Below are positions 19,301 through 26,791 of a stretch of DNA of 64,000 bases, one piece after another. Source of the DNA: Candidatus Obscuribacterales bacterium. Its GTDB lineage: Bacteria > Cyanobacteriota > Vampirovibrionia > Obscuribacterales > Obscuribacteraceae. A program made the position numbers and the translations under genes. Location: contig JAIELX010000073.1 in the NCBI GenBank assembly GCA_019752635.1, forward strand, positions 33,473 through 97,472. Direction: 5' to 3'. Under the pieces are notes generated by a model. That model was given only the letters and a program-made list of their open reading frames with translations, was not told where the DNA came from and did not search any database. Every line of letters starts with the position of its first letter. Position 1 is the first letter of the stretch.

Positions 19301-20794
19301 AGCCTTCGGAAGGTGTTGGTACTCAACCGGGAGTTGCTCCTTTGGCAGCGTCATTATTAACTTTGCCGCTTCAGATTTGAGTTTGCTTAGCTCAGCCGCG
19401 CCGATGAGTTTTTCGAGTTCCCTAAGGGAATCAACGCCAGAATCCGGTTTCGTCGCAGCGCTTTGAGGTACATCTTTGATCGGTAATTCAACTACTTTCA
19501 TTAGAGTTACCACTTGCTCAGGTTTGAGGTCCTCCTGTAGGGAAGCGAGAATTTTTAATCCGTCAATTCTCCAGGACGCATAGTCGTTCGGAGCAAAGGA
19601 TTTGTTGTTCTTGTCTGAACGGAAGATCTTCGTTTCGAAATCGAAGTTCCTAGAGGCAGAGTCAAAATGATGAATGTAGTAACTGTCTGACAGATCTGGC
19701 TTGGAAATTCGATCAAGAATCGTGGATACAATCTGGCTGCGAAGTTCCGGGCTCAGTTTGTCCTTCACGCGGTCGAGTACTTCGGGCAATTTTGCAAAGC
19801 GCCGGCCAAGCGTGTCTGGTGCCAACCCGTCAACTAGGCTCTGAACATCATTACCGGTCCAATAAGGCGCTAGTTGTTCAAGGGCTTGAAGGGCCTGTTT
19901 ATTACAGCTTTTGCCGATCTCTCTGCGCACCTGATTTTCCCAATCCTTTTGGGACTCAATGGTAATAACCTTGTCATATCGCTGTAAAAATGGTGATTGC
20001 GGACTAGGAAAAAGCGAAGGGTTAGATTCAACCTTTGGCATGGTCTCTAAAGTGCCATTCCAATCTTCTCTAAGTTTCAAAAATAGATTGGCTTTGACTG
20101 CCTGAATCAGCTGCTCCTTCTGCGGATGTTTCCAGGACTCGAGCAGTTTTGCCACTCGCACCGGATCTTCCATCATGAGCTTAGTCAGCTTTTCTGTTTG
20201 TTTCGCCAGTGTTTCCTCGGTCATAGGTCCATCAATGCGAGACAGAACCTTGCGGGCCTCCGAGGCCGACATAAATGACTGTGTTTCAGTCATGACCTCT
20301 GGCGGTAAAGGTTTGCCATTAAGCAAATCCATCAAGTTTGATTTTGACGGTTTTAGTTTTTGGATTATGCCTAGAATGTCTTCTTCAGATCTTTCTTCCA
20401 CCGGCGGTGGAGTCAAGATTGCGATCAGTTTCGCGCAACGCTCTTTCATGGCGCCATCGCCGGAAGACAGCCCGACTTTCAAAAACGGAATAATTGCATC
20501 TTTGTAGTACTCTGCCGACTCCTCGAGCCCGAGCATTCCTTGTTCGCGTTTGCTGCCCCACTGATGGACGAGCAGAAGAGTTAATTTCTTTAGCTGTTGT
20601 CCGGCGGTTGGAGTGCCTCCGCATAAGATGAATTCGGTAACGGCAAGATTGGCGGCTTTGGTTAACGGATTAGGCTCCTTGAAGGGATCGAAGACTGCTG
20701 TGCTTCGTTCACTATTACTGTTTGCCTCAATTGCCTCGTCTTCTTCGAAAACCTGGTGAGTTTCTCTGGCGTCGTCAAACGGATTGTTTGTCAT
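13310..20794 (-). CDS. Giant protein with helical repeats, FHA-like region and transglutaminase-like domain
   Basis: A 2,494-residue protein. Residues 1-1080 are mostly charged alpha-helix with repeated Leu-rich helical units. Residues about 1108-1150 hold a long Gly/Ala-rich hydrophobic stretch (GPAIIGSVAAVALTLATCGV and after), able to span or insert into a membrane. About 1595-1665 looks like an FHA domain (RREVVIGPGSRADIRISD), a phosphothreonine-binding fold. About 1780-1880 is a transglutaminase-like cysteine protease core with C1828 (RSAVCLDQAMVLKYLA), H1858 (GQPHAWVTL) and D1874 (YDPRNN) at normal spacing. More helices follow. No signal peptide is evident. A GGAGATGAGG stretch precedes the ATG. 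The FHA region suggests a link to the nearby Ser/Thr kinase, which is speculative. Confidence 0.85.
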   Translation of the reverse strand: MTNNPFDDARETHQVFEEDEAIEANSNSERSTAVFDPFKEPNPLTKAANLAVTEFILCGGTPTAGQQLKKLTLLLVHQWGSKREQGMLGLEESAEYYKDAIIPFLKVGLSSGDGAMKERCAKLIAILTPPPVEERSEEDILGIIQKLKPSKSNLMDLLNGKPLPPEVMTETQSFMSASEARKVLSRIDGPMTEETLAKQTEKLTKLMMEDPVRVAKLLESWKHPQKEQLIQAVKANLFLKLREDWNGTLETMPKVESNPSLFPSPQSPFLQRYDKVITIESQKDWENQVRREIGKSCNKQALQALEQLAPYWTGNDVQSLVDGLAPDTLGRRFAKLPEVLDRVKDKLSPELRSQIVSTILDRISKPDLSDSYYIHHFDSASRNFDFETKIFRSDKNNKSFAPNDYASWRIDGLKILASLQEDLKPEQVVTLMKVVELPIKDVPQSAATKPDSGVDSLRELEKLIGAAELSKLKSEAAKLIMTLPKEQLPVEYQHLPKALSVILSPDSKNISIDNLDSLSGLCGVKPWSDKYKATEMLLVTALGPEAVQKLKIEALEKLQNVLNDVNADKSLREEAARVLLLCYKELPTSMVITQMKGMPHKVPENWVVDLANTIEKNLQSDTLSGKEMFQRVIANIDYVNNLSPALRARLMGWTNLTDGEKSVMGWMEPDKDLKAKLKWDELSELQRENIRWMNAKVQPEMILKLMSVNSLKNSPNAMLLQKLDSNDSSTMATTKQSYEAEFGNPSERLVQLKNEIATLATDVFKDNPWTFEGVVQIEKLLAENKLKEALEALDRLPGGLFRNRRGTEKLHLELASILSISAELKEDGATGIAETAREYRLKWNSGDVDSASKLAFQLVSVYGRALEWMAPEIWRDLYVRCPLLPEGKSIAQYQLERGNIQSIELPKYSTDKTEAFNQALGLRDIPGNPPYKLGLANLNWSKFDYQTHKTLAFALIDTDPLAAKLSTIAGDISGDLTDFTRKVKEAQEHQDHVSKSFLEQLSKQGRESILGKLDSVSQDEVDQMRARVKAMSEAVNVLSNKASALSREEWKANEDLRKELAKRINSYKQVIDVFDRNSTFNKEARSLVGFVTDGKLRPTGTWSWMKDNGPAIIGSVAAVALTLATCGVGGPILGGLLITSVGIAGAEIATEFMFKINQGGYCGFGPRVSNGAVVCDWLRQKEKGALSGKDDLEIIGDFFDKVGSHYGKELLIGWATFLVSGAIVGRIAGLSKQQTAALLKNPAPNAEKLALKSAQAEGLGRLPGATGEFMKDFLRTLSKEFSVNLSFALAQSAGEELILDEIGRKKVHEAGEEAERSLSFGVAIGLACLQGGKLKLKLLSQAKMDGKICKFKLEDGVTEKQFADHMRVQGFEVKKVAGGKWELRAGDAKPGTPPFLMEDTGRGKGEQPADLTHPGGKLEAGPVESPSVKVPERPMPRLEQGVHMSASEVQAPIHPAGTVEGGGKSVLSYDRAAPVVLAEPGGQGQPTAYSRGYAVAEKNGGATVIRFTERPQESRFAQEQKFQQGDQHIRIAQDDGVSYFFDSKARTVLKVTNSPEGPVAIRVENFKITALSAAEMAQLRPAIRTEPSLKVTVDGQSMEIAAAGRREVVIGPGSRADIRISDLGGGAIMTTDGKGFYVRSTGGAPVEVVHADGKRTTVPANEIVALRATDKLVIGGKEVSLMRSESHRYSVLPVRDMGTENRGAKPVDMTKTPVVSEIPKGFVYCEELPGGNRVRPRVFDAARDPVLQQFEADAMSKFAHLKGNDAALMQALTDYVHERMTPRVVDEGFGGQPGIRQGSGMNKVAGRLDSNGEHIMVGDLIARRSAVCLDQAMVLKYLAQKMGIKAEVTTGTWNGQPHAWVTLTGPGAKRTIYDPRNNNQLFHNERSGLPQNKDYRPYGPDHPRRVRERALAGDMPTDYSSIKKQIAEVKDALDGHVNGNKIKSAERDAFMAALSESLRVSDPQTLKVIGDRLGQLASAPDLPQRLAHVTEVLKDPRAARIGPPIETLLDPKTPLKNLESFNEFMKSEAVENAFDAGDSHAIQQFRDNLSKLAQSPELPQRLDIAKQMESLFKEVPEFRMDFVLDSNISLPKLQEFKAVMDGMNKGDMIFAYFEVVQALRSAHPEAARHLVENLPEMVKKFTSAEDAVDKLTALRVVAESCRDVNGLMQLPLFLEQRGVHLQDPSCKAFVDRSMKAGLERVLDDPTNNYMFTVAGEGSFQMLRLMYESHGMLNEFNQIVRNRFENQMKNGQEITTQEKQWLFKNRDSLGIDQPTLERVIRYEPPVPKLQFFPGGDNMVRVLSEHEFCKGKFTNFELVGTTDKGNHLIKCTDESGRTNHIIVQKGPTGEAVTFRVIDMEGSPIKGDPIFVEHLADLPPEVMKQMASGLYGDGSVRRPDLDLRVDVERTGATGKPEVDSVRGFGMSWRVGNGLHRTLMVVTTDANGKPAIVVVSRCETKAKSDVADSYKATAQQLASWKQALADAARPGWTYKPSK

Positions 20795-20919
20795 AAAGCC
20801 TCATCTCCAAGCCCGTTCCTGTTATCGTTGAGCCCATTTACTGGGCAAAATGACACCGAGTTCCAGATTTATTCCCTTGCCAGTGAGATTCTCAATCAGC
20901 ATTAGATGCAATGGCGGTG

Positions 20920-21093
20920 TTATCCGATCAGTTCGATTTCTGGCAGTTCTGACGCTCTGGAGCCGCAAGGCGCCATATCTTCGAGGATCCTCCCCCACAA
21001 ATCACGGCACTGTTCGAGGAGCCAGCCTCCTTCATCGAGTACCCGTTGGCTGGTCTTACCGGCTTGGGGACCTGATTGCTTTTGTTCGCTCAT
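20920..21093 (-). CDS. Small hypothetical protein upstream of the giant gene (57 aa)
   Basis: A 57-residue polar protein starting MSEQKQSGPQAGKTSQR, with a central helix containing Trp and Cys (WLLEQCRDLWGRILED). No family recognised. The ATG at 21093 has AGGGTGA upstream and is preferred over an in-frame start 20 codons earlier. It is transcribed toward the 2,494-residue gene, 125 bp away, and may share its transcript. Confidence 0.5.
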   Translation of the reverse strand: MSEQKQSGPQAGKTSQRVLDEGGWLLEQCRDLWGRILEDMAPCGSRASELPEIELIG

Positions 21094-21320
21094 TTCGTCA
21101 CCCTGAATGCTAACCCCGATGCTGCACGCATGAGTAAGACCAATGCCTGGCACATTCGGCGGGAGTTCCTGCGATGGGGACCGCCCCTGTTGTTACCCGA
21201 GCCTTGGACTTTCACATTCGTGAATAGAGTAGATAGTAGAACTTGAAAATGACATGTAGATGACATGAACGACTAAATGAATCGTCCTGGCTTTTGATTG
21301 CGCGGACCGACGCGCCAGAA

Positions 21321-22748
21321 CTAATCGAGCTTGGGGACCGGAGCAATCGGAGGCGCCGAATCGGGACCGGGTGTGACCGCTGGCGGACCGTCCGAAGGCG
21401 GCAATGGTGCGTCTACCGGAGGAATTGGTTCAGGAGTGGCAGGCGTTTCTTCCGGACCGGAGTTTTTCTTCACTTCGTCTCCAGTCTCGGGCTTACCTTT
21501 GTCGCCACTGTCCTCTTTAGTTCGTCCCTGCCGAGACTTGCCGCCCGACTTAGACTTGCCGCCGGACTTGCCATCGGAAGACTTAGAATCGGATTTGCTG
21601 TTCGACTTGTCATCGGACTTCTTGCTGTCCTTCTTGTTGTCTTTCTTGTTTTCTTTTGTTTCTTTGCCTTTTGATTTATCCAGCGCCTCAAGATTTTGCT
21701 TGTCTTTCTTGGAAAGCGGTTGCGGCGTTTTGCCACCAGTCAAAGAGAGAAAAGCGCTCTGGTCTTCCCTCGTGCCTTCGCACAATTCGACAAACGATTC
21801 GGGATTGCGGCTGTTGTACTTGTATGCGAGGTTTGAATCCTGGAGAGCTTTGCGCGCCTTCTTAACCAACGCGGGGAAATTGACGGGAAAGCTTTCCATC
21901 ACGATGCCGTTGCGCGAAACTCTGAACATCTTGTATTGGCAGGGGTAAATGTTCAGTCCCGCTGCCGAAACATGCCACACATCACGTTCGATCTGAACTT
22001 TGTTGGTGTACAGATGACCGCTTACTACAAGTCTTACGTCCGAACTGGTGCCCAGAACTTCTCGCACGTCGGAACCGTTGGGAGAAGCGTAATCGCTCCA
22101 GGGTGGTCCGCCGTCGTAGGGAGGTGGTGGCAACAGCGGATGATGAGTGAATACAATAGTTAGTTTGCCGCGATTTTTCGCCAAATCATCTTTGAGCCAC
22201 TCGAGCTGCGGTTGGGAAAACTCGCCGTAGTGGGTATTGGGAAGGCTGCTGTCCAATCCAATCAAGTGAACCCCGGGCACGGGATTGAGAGACCAGTAAG
22301 AGTTGTTGGTTTCGATGCCGCGCGATCGCCAGTCGGCTCCGAATGTGCGCATCTTTTCCGGTGGAATCTTTCCGGAAACGTCTTCTTCTCCAAGCACAAA
22401 CGACCACGGCACTTGCAACTGCTGTACGATATCGCCGAATAGATTCCAGTTAGCGTCGTCTTTTCCGACGGTCTCGATGTTGTCGCCACCAAACAGCACA
22501 AAGTCCGGCTTGAGTGTGTTGAAATGCTTTATCGCTTCTTGCAGAAAGAGCTGACTCTCTTGCAGCATCTTTTCTCCGGTGTCGGGGAGTCCGTTCACCA
22601 AGTGCACGTCACTGACAAAAATGAACGAGAAGGGATCGAATTGCGGCAGTGCCACGGCGGGTTGAATCGGGAATCGCAGCAGCGATACACCTGCCAATCC
22701 TGCCAAAAAAGCTCGCCGAGTTATGGTTCCGTTCGACGATTGATCCAC
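21321..22748 (-). CDS. Tat-exported calcineurin-like metallophosphoesterase with charged C-terminal tail
   Basis: A 475-residue protein. The N-terminus has a twin-arginine signal (TRRAFLAG, R11-R12) followed by a hydrophobic stretch. The calcineurin-like phosphoesterase core (about 38-270) shows DVH (47-49), GGDN (87-90), GEED in place of the usual GNHD, THHPL and SGHLY, the metal-binding blocks of the family. Export in folded form suits a metalloenzyme loaded in the cytoplasm. Residues 345-475 are low complexity: a Lys/Ser/Asp-rich stretch, then a Pro-rich tail, perhaps for envelope attachment. The GTG start has AAGGAG eight bases upstream. It begins 22 bp after folE in the same direction, so the two form an operon. 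Confidence 0.88.
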   Translation of the reverse strand: MDQSSNGTITRRAFLAGLAGVSLLRFPIQPAVALPQFDPFSFIFVSDVHLVNGLPDTGEKMLQESQLFLQEAIKHFNTLKPDFVLFGGDNIETVGKDDANWNLFGDIVQQLQVPWSFVLGEEDVSGKIPPEKMRTFGADWRSRGIETNNSYWSLNPVPGVHLIGLDSSLPNTHYGEFSQPQLEWLKDDLAKNRGKLTIVFTHHPLLPPPPYDGGPPWSDYASPNGSDVREVLGTSSDVRLVVSGHLYTNKVQIERDVWHVSAAGLNIYPCQYKMFRVSRNGIVMESFPVNFPALVKKARKALQDSNLAYKYNSRNPESFVELCEGTREDQSAFLSLTGGKTPQPLSKKDKQNLEALDKSKGKETKENKKDNKKDSKKSDDKSNSKSDSKSSDGKSGGKSKSGGKSRQGRTKEDSGDKGKPETGDEVKKNSGPEETPATPEPIPPVDAPLPPSDGPPAVTPGPDSAPPIAPVPKLD

Positions 22749-22770
22749 TTTTTGCGCTCCTTCCTCTATC

Positions 22771-23439
22771 CTACTTCGACAACAACATCAGTACTTCAGC
22801 TCGTTGAGCATCGGAATCTTTCAGGATTCCTCTTGCTGCGGTCGTGATGGTCTTTGATCCTTGCTTCTTGATTCCGCGTAAAGTCATACAATAATGCTCC
22901 GCTTCGAGCAGCACCAGCACCCCATGCGGTGTTAGCCCGGCAACGAGGGCGTCTGCTATTTGCGCAGTCATTCGCTCTTGCACCTGCAGTCTGCGTGCCG
23001 TTAACTCGACTACCCGTGCGAGTTTCGACAAACCTGTAATTTTACCTCGAGCGGGAACGTAAGCAACATGGGCGCAACCTACGAACGGGATGAGATGGTG
23101 TTCGCACATGCTTGCAAACGGGATGTCTTTTACCAGCACCAGATTCTCACCGGGTTCATTGAAAGTGCAGGTGATCTCAGATGCGGCGTCGACTCCAATG
23201 CCGTAAGTCAACTCTTGATACATGCGTGCAACTCGCGCCGGAGTCTCCGCAATCCCTTCGCGGTCAACATCTTCGCCCAAACCTTCAAGAATCATTCGTA
23301 CGCCGCGCGCTACCTTTTCCAAATCAATTTTATTGGCGGAATCAACGCCTTCAGTTTGTTCCTGCGGCAGTGGACCGACTCTGGTAGCAGTTAGATTTGC
23401 AGCGCGATAGTAATTGGTCGGCGAAAAATCGGTTTCCAT
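22771..23439 (-). CDS. folE: GTP cyclohydrolase I
   Basis: A 222-residue enzyme that converts GTP to 7,8-dihydroneopterin triphosphate, the entry to folate and biopterin and, in many bacteria, to queuosine-type tRNA modification. The zinc ligands are C112 and H115 (MCEHHLIPF) and C184 (EHYCMTLRG). Other family blocks are ETPARVARMYQELTYG and GLSKLARVVELTARRLQVQE. Length is normal. AGGAG precedes the ATG. It is the first gene of a two-gene operon with the Tat phosphoesterase and is divergent from fabZ-lpxA, with 300 bp between. Confidence 0.96.
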   Translation of the reverse strand: METDFSPTNYYRAANLTATRVGPLPQEQTEGVDSANKIDLEKVARGVRMILEGLGEDVDREGIAETPARVARMYQELTYGIGVDAASEITCTFNEPGENLVLVKDIPFASMCEHHLIPFVGCAHVAYVPARGKITGLSKLARVVELTARRLQVQERMTAQIADALVAGLTPHGVLVLLEAEHYCMTLRGIKKQGSKTITTAARGILKDSDAQRAEVLMLLSK

Positions 23440-23621
23440 TTAGTTGCTCCTACGGTCCCGCGTGCCTTCTTGTGATCGTGAATTTCGGTGACGTCTGCAA
23501 GTGAAATCTTACTCTCGCTTGTCAGCCCATTACAGCTCGAATACGTTCACCCCTTGCGCCTTTCACTCTTCGGTCGGTACATCGGAAAAGGTCGCAACCA
23601 AAAACCCCCTGCAACATTGAA

Positions 23622-23650
23622 TTGCTCAACATGCGTTCGGGCGATATACT
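23622..23650 (+). promoter_or_regulatory. Candidate promoter for fabZ-lpxA
   Basis: TTGCTC (23622-23627) and TATACT (23645-23650) are 17 bases apart, about 90 bp before the fabZ start. The -10 matches five of six consensus bases; the -35 matches three. The remaining ~300 bp between folE and fabZ holds nothing else I can name; folE must have its own promoter on the other strand here. Confidence 0.45.
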
Positions 23651-23739
23651 CTGTGCTTCCAATCTGAAGCGCCCCCCCGCGGGCGGAATTGATTGTAGCA
23701 AGTATGTATCTTTGTGGCTCAACGCCGAGGAAGAAATCG

Positions 23740-24195
23740 ATGAGTGCGACGACCAGCGTGATAGAGAATTTGGATATCACTGAGATAAAGAAAATACTGC
23801 CGCATAGATATCCATTCTTGCTAGTAGATAGAGTCACTTACGCGGAACCTGGTCATCTGGCAAAAGGGTACAAGAATTTAACTGCCAATGAGCAATTTTT
23901 CGAAGGGCACTTCCCTTTCAAGCCGATAATGCCTGGCGTCTTAATGGTTGAAGCGTTGGCTCAGCTCGGCTGCATTGCAATTTTGTTGAAGGATGAATAC
24001 AAGGAGTATCTTGGAGTATTCACCGGCATAGACAGTTTCAAGTTCAGAACCATGGTTGTCCCTGGTGACAGACTAGACATGGAAGTGGAACTACTCAAGA
24101 TGAAGGGGCCTGTAGGCAAGTTTCGCGCGGTTGCCAAAGTGGGCGATAAAGTTGCCTGCGAAGGTGAAATGTCGTTCGCGATGGTCAAGAAGTAA
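23740..24195 (+). CDS. fabZ: 3-hydroxyacyl-[acyl-carrier-protein] dehydratase FabZ
   Basis: A 151-residue hot-dog-fold dehydratase of fatty acid synthesis. The catalytic pair is visible as H57 in FFEGHFPFKPIMPGVLMVEA and E71 in the same block. LPHRYPFLLVDRV is the typical start of the fold. I place the start at ATG 23740, preceded by GAGGAAGAAA; the frame is open from 23689, but the extra residues are not family-like. It lies 18 bp before lpxA. FabZ consumes the same 3-hydroxyacyl-ACP pool that LpxA uses, and the two are neighbours in many diderm genomes. Confidence 0.95.
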   Translation: MSATTSVIENLDITEIKKILPHRYPFLLVDRVTYAEPGHLAKGYKNLTANEQFFEGHFPFKPIMPGVLMVEALAQLGCIAILLKDEYKEYLGVFTGIDSFKFRTMVVPGDRLDMEVELLKMKGPVGKFRAVAKVGDKVACEGEMSFAMVKK

Positions 24196-24213
24196 AAGCC
24201 TGAGGATTTGACA

Positions 24214-25050
24214 ATGGGTATTCACAAGACAGCCATTATTGCCGATGGCGCAATCATTCATGAAACGGCAGAGATTGCGCCCTATGCGGTCATCGGTCCC
24301 AAAGTAAAAATCGGGGCAAGAACTAAAGTTGGTCCTCATTCAGTAATAGACGGCATAACCGAGATTGGCGAGGATTGTCACATCTTCGCCGGGGCTTCAA
24401 TTGGGCTCGAACCCCAGGACCTCGCTTTCAAGGGGGAAGAAACCGGTGTAGTCATTGGCAACCGCACCGTGATTCGCGAGTACGTCACAATTCACCGCGC
24501 CACGAAAGAAGGCAACACCATAATTGGTGACAATTGCTTCTTGATGAATTATGTTCACGTAGCGCACAACTGTAAATTGGGCAACGGCGTGATAATCGCC
24601 AATGGAACCAACATGGCCGGCTATTGCCAAATTGGCGACGGCGCAGTTTTTTCAGGGGCCTGTGTTTTGCACCAATTCGTGAGAGTCGGGCGATTCTGCA
24701 TGATCGGCGGATTAACCGGCAGCCGAGTCGATCTTCCGCCGTTTACGATGTGCGACGGTCGACCTGCCATGGTTCGAGGGTTAAACGTGGTCGGATTACG
24801 CAGAGGCAAGATGAATCCGCAATTGCGCGCTGCGGTAAAACAGGCGTATAAATTGCTCTATCGTTCCGGGCTGAACTATTCTCAAGCTATCGAACGAATC
24901 AAAGCTGAAATAGAGCCTGCTCCCGAGATACAAGAAATCTGCGATTTCTTTTCCGACTCTAAGAGAGGTGTTGCGCCCGCATTCGGCGACTTTGCCGAAG
25001 GCAAGCGCGAACACGGCTCAATCGAAGAGGCCCCGTCGGAGACGTTCTAA
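24214..25050 (+). CDS. lpxA: UDP-N-acetylglucosamine acyltransferase LpxA
   Basis: A 278-residue left-handed beta-helix acyltransferase that starts lipid A synthesis by moving a 3-hydroxyacyl chain from ACP to UDP-GlcNAc. Hexapeptide repeats run from about residue 5 to 185. The catalytic histidine corresponds to H118 in NYVHVAHNCKLGN, and HQFVRVGRFCMIGG is another family block. A helical C-terminal domain (QAYKLLYRSGLNYSQAIERI) completes the family architecture. The ATG at 24214 has TGAGGA seven bases upstream, better than TTG at 24208. It is the strongest evidence in the window for a lipopolysaccharide-type outer membrane. lpxC, lpxD and lpxB are not adjacent. Confidence 0.96.
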   Translation: MGIHKTAIIADGAIIHETAEIAPYAVIGPKVKIGARTKVGPHSVIDGITEIGEDCHIFAGASIGLEPQDLAFKGEETGVVIGNRTVIREYVTIHRATKEGNTIIGDNCFLMNYVHVAHNCKLGNGVIIANGTNMAGYCQIGDGAVFSGACVLHQFVRVGRFCMIGGLTGSRVDLPPFTMCDGRPAMVRGLNVVGLRRGKMNPQLRAAVKQAYKLLYRSGLNYSQAIERIKAEIEPAPEIQEICDFFSDSKRGVAPAFGDFAEGKREHGSIEEAPSETF

Positions 25051-25229
25051 CGGTCTGCAGCGCTTGCCGGTTACCTCTCTTGCGCGCGCCTTCCCTTAAA
25101 CGGGGGACTATCTCTTTCCGCTTTGAGTTGACAAGTTTGCGCAGGTTGCGGCGTGAAACCTCATTTACACCAAGCGCCGGCTCGACCTTCGGTGGTAGAG
25201 TATGCTCAATAAGGTATTGGAACTCGAAA

Positions 25230-26582
25230 GTGAGCAGCGATATTAGCGACCTTCCTTGTGAAGAGCCAACTGGTAAATCTGCCGGCTTCGGTCCTCTGAT
25301 GAAGAACCGGCAGTTCATGAGCTTGTGGATTGCGCAGATTTTTTCGCAGTTCGCTGATCGTGCTGTGTTTGTTTTGTTCGTGGCCATTTTGACGATTCAG
25401 CAGTCGCATAATGCAGTGTTGGCTGAAAGTGGCGCCGCGCAGATGACCAGTTGGTTGTACGTAGCGTTCACAATTCCTGCCGTCCTTCTCAGCCCAATCG
25501 CCGGTGTCTATGTTGACCGTTGGTCCCATCGATCTGTTCTGGTGTTGTCTAATCTCTTCCGAGCGTTTTGTGTTGCTCTGGTCGTGTTGCCACAAGTGTC
25601 AAAGTCGCTGGTCGTCGACTTTGGACTGGCGTTTTTGATTTCGATCGGCTGTCAGTTTTTTGGACCGGCTGAGACGGCTTCGATACCGCGCCTGGTGCGC
25701 AAAGAAGAATTGTATGCCGCAAACTCGTTGTTTTTCACCACGATGATGATTGCCCTCGGTTTCGGTTTCGCTATTGGCGAGCCAATTATTACTCACATTG
25801 GTTTAGACCATGCTCCGTGGGTTATCTCCGGGTTCTTCCTGATTGCGGCGGCATTGCTGCTCGGTATCAAAGACAACAATTTGAGTAGCGAGCCGCGCGA
25901 GCCGTGGTGGGAAGAATTGCGATTCGGACTCAACTATATTTCAAGCAATGCGTTGGTGTTCCGGGCCATCCTTAAGATCACGATTCTCTTTAGTACCATC
26001 ATTACCCTGAACATAATTGCTGTCGGTCTGGCCCAGCAAGTGCTGCGTATTCAGGCTTTTCAATTCGGCTACATTGTTGCGGCCGCCGGTGCCGGAATGG
26101 GAATCGGTAACTTCTGGCTTGCGCACCACGGGCAGGGCGTAAAGCCTAACGTGCTTGTCTATACAGGCTTCACAGGTCTGGGGCTGTTTATGAGTCTGCT
26201 CGGCTGTCTGGGATTCCTGCAGAAGCTGATCATTCTCGCAGGAGCACAGTCATTCACCTGGCAAGGCGGGTGGATGTCCATTCCGCTGGTTCTGTCGGCT
26301 TTGACCGGTACATGCTGCGCACTGGTAGCCGTGCCGACGCAAGCTGCTCTGCAAGCGGCTGTTCCCGAGGATTTGCGCGGAAAAGTGTTTGGGGCTCAAA
26401 CGACTGCTATGTCTGCGGCTTCAACCATCCCGGTTGTTCTTGCGGGCGTCTTGATTGATAACTTGCCTGGTGGCGTTTCTTCGACTTTGCTAATTATAGG
26501 ATTACCCACTGTTGTTTTCGGCGGCTACCACTTGATGCGGACTCTTCGCCCCTCTAAGCCTGTTGAGATTCCCGAAGGGTAG
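25230..26582 (+). CDS. Major facilitator superfamily permease
   Basis: A membrane protein of about 450 residues with twelve predicted transmembrane segments, starting near NRQFMSLWIAQIFSQFADRA. The loop between helices 2 and 3 has the MFS signature GVYVDRWSHRSVLVLSNLFR. The sequence style (NxxFxxLWxxQxxSxxGD/A start) resembles the DHA3-type drug and siderophore exporters such as EntS. The substrate cannot be told. The frame is open from 25080, but the first 50 residues are Arg/Ser-rich and unlike a permease. GTG 25230 is my working start, though its ribosome site is weak; ATG 25300 is another option. Confidence 0.82.
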   Translation: MSSDISDLPCEEPTGKSAGFGPLMKNRQFMSLWIAQIFSQFADRAVFVLFVAILTIQQSHNAVLAESGAAQMTSWLYVAFTIPAVLLSPIAGVYVDRWSHRSVLVLSNLFRAFCVALVVLPQVSKSLVVDFGLAFLISIGCQFFGPAETASIPRLVRKEELYAANSLFFTTMMIALGFGFAIGEPIITHIGLDHAPWVISGFFLIAAALLLGIKDNNLSSEPREPWWEELRFGLNYISSNALVFRAILKITILFSTIITLNIIAVGLAQQVLRIQAFQFGYIVAAAGAGMGIGNFWLAHHGQGVKPNVLVYTGFTGLGLFMSLLGCLGFLQKLIILAGAQSFTWQGGWMSIPLVLSALTGTCCALVAVPTQAALQAAVPEDLRGKVFGAQTTAMSAASTIPVVLAGVLIDNLPGGVSSTLLIIGLPTVVFGGYHLMRTLRPSKPVEIPEG

Positions 26583-26670
26583 TTTCCGCACCAAGTGCAG
26601 TATCGCGACCCTACAGCGGTTTTGGCCGCTCCGGGAGGAAGGGGGGACTGGCAATTGGACCCGCGTGCCC

Positions 26671-26702
26671 TCTTGTCAAAGGTTTCCAATCCTTTGACAA
26701 GA
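26671..26702. promoter_or_regulatory. Perfect 12-bp inverted repeat upstream of glycosyltransferase
   Basis: TCTTGTCAAAGG (26671-26682) and CCTTTGACAAGA (26691-26702) form a perfect 12-bp stem around an 8-base loop. No T-run follows on the plus strand, so it is a poor intrinsic terminator for the MFS gene. A TATAAT (26726-26731) lies 24 bases further on, and the right arm contains TTGACA, although the spacing (26 bases) is too long for a standard promoter. An operator, or a terminator for transcription from the right, are both possible. Confidence 0.5.
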
Positions 26703-26791
26703 TTAAAAAATATTGGCCCTTTGTATATAATCGGCAACTATTGAAAGCTCGTCCTATAAACTATGGATGACACGAGAAATATGGGACTTTT

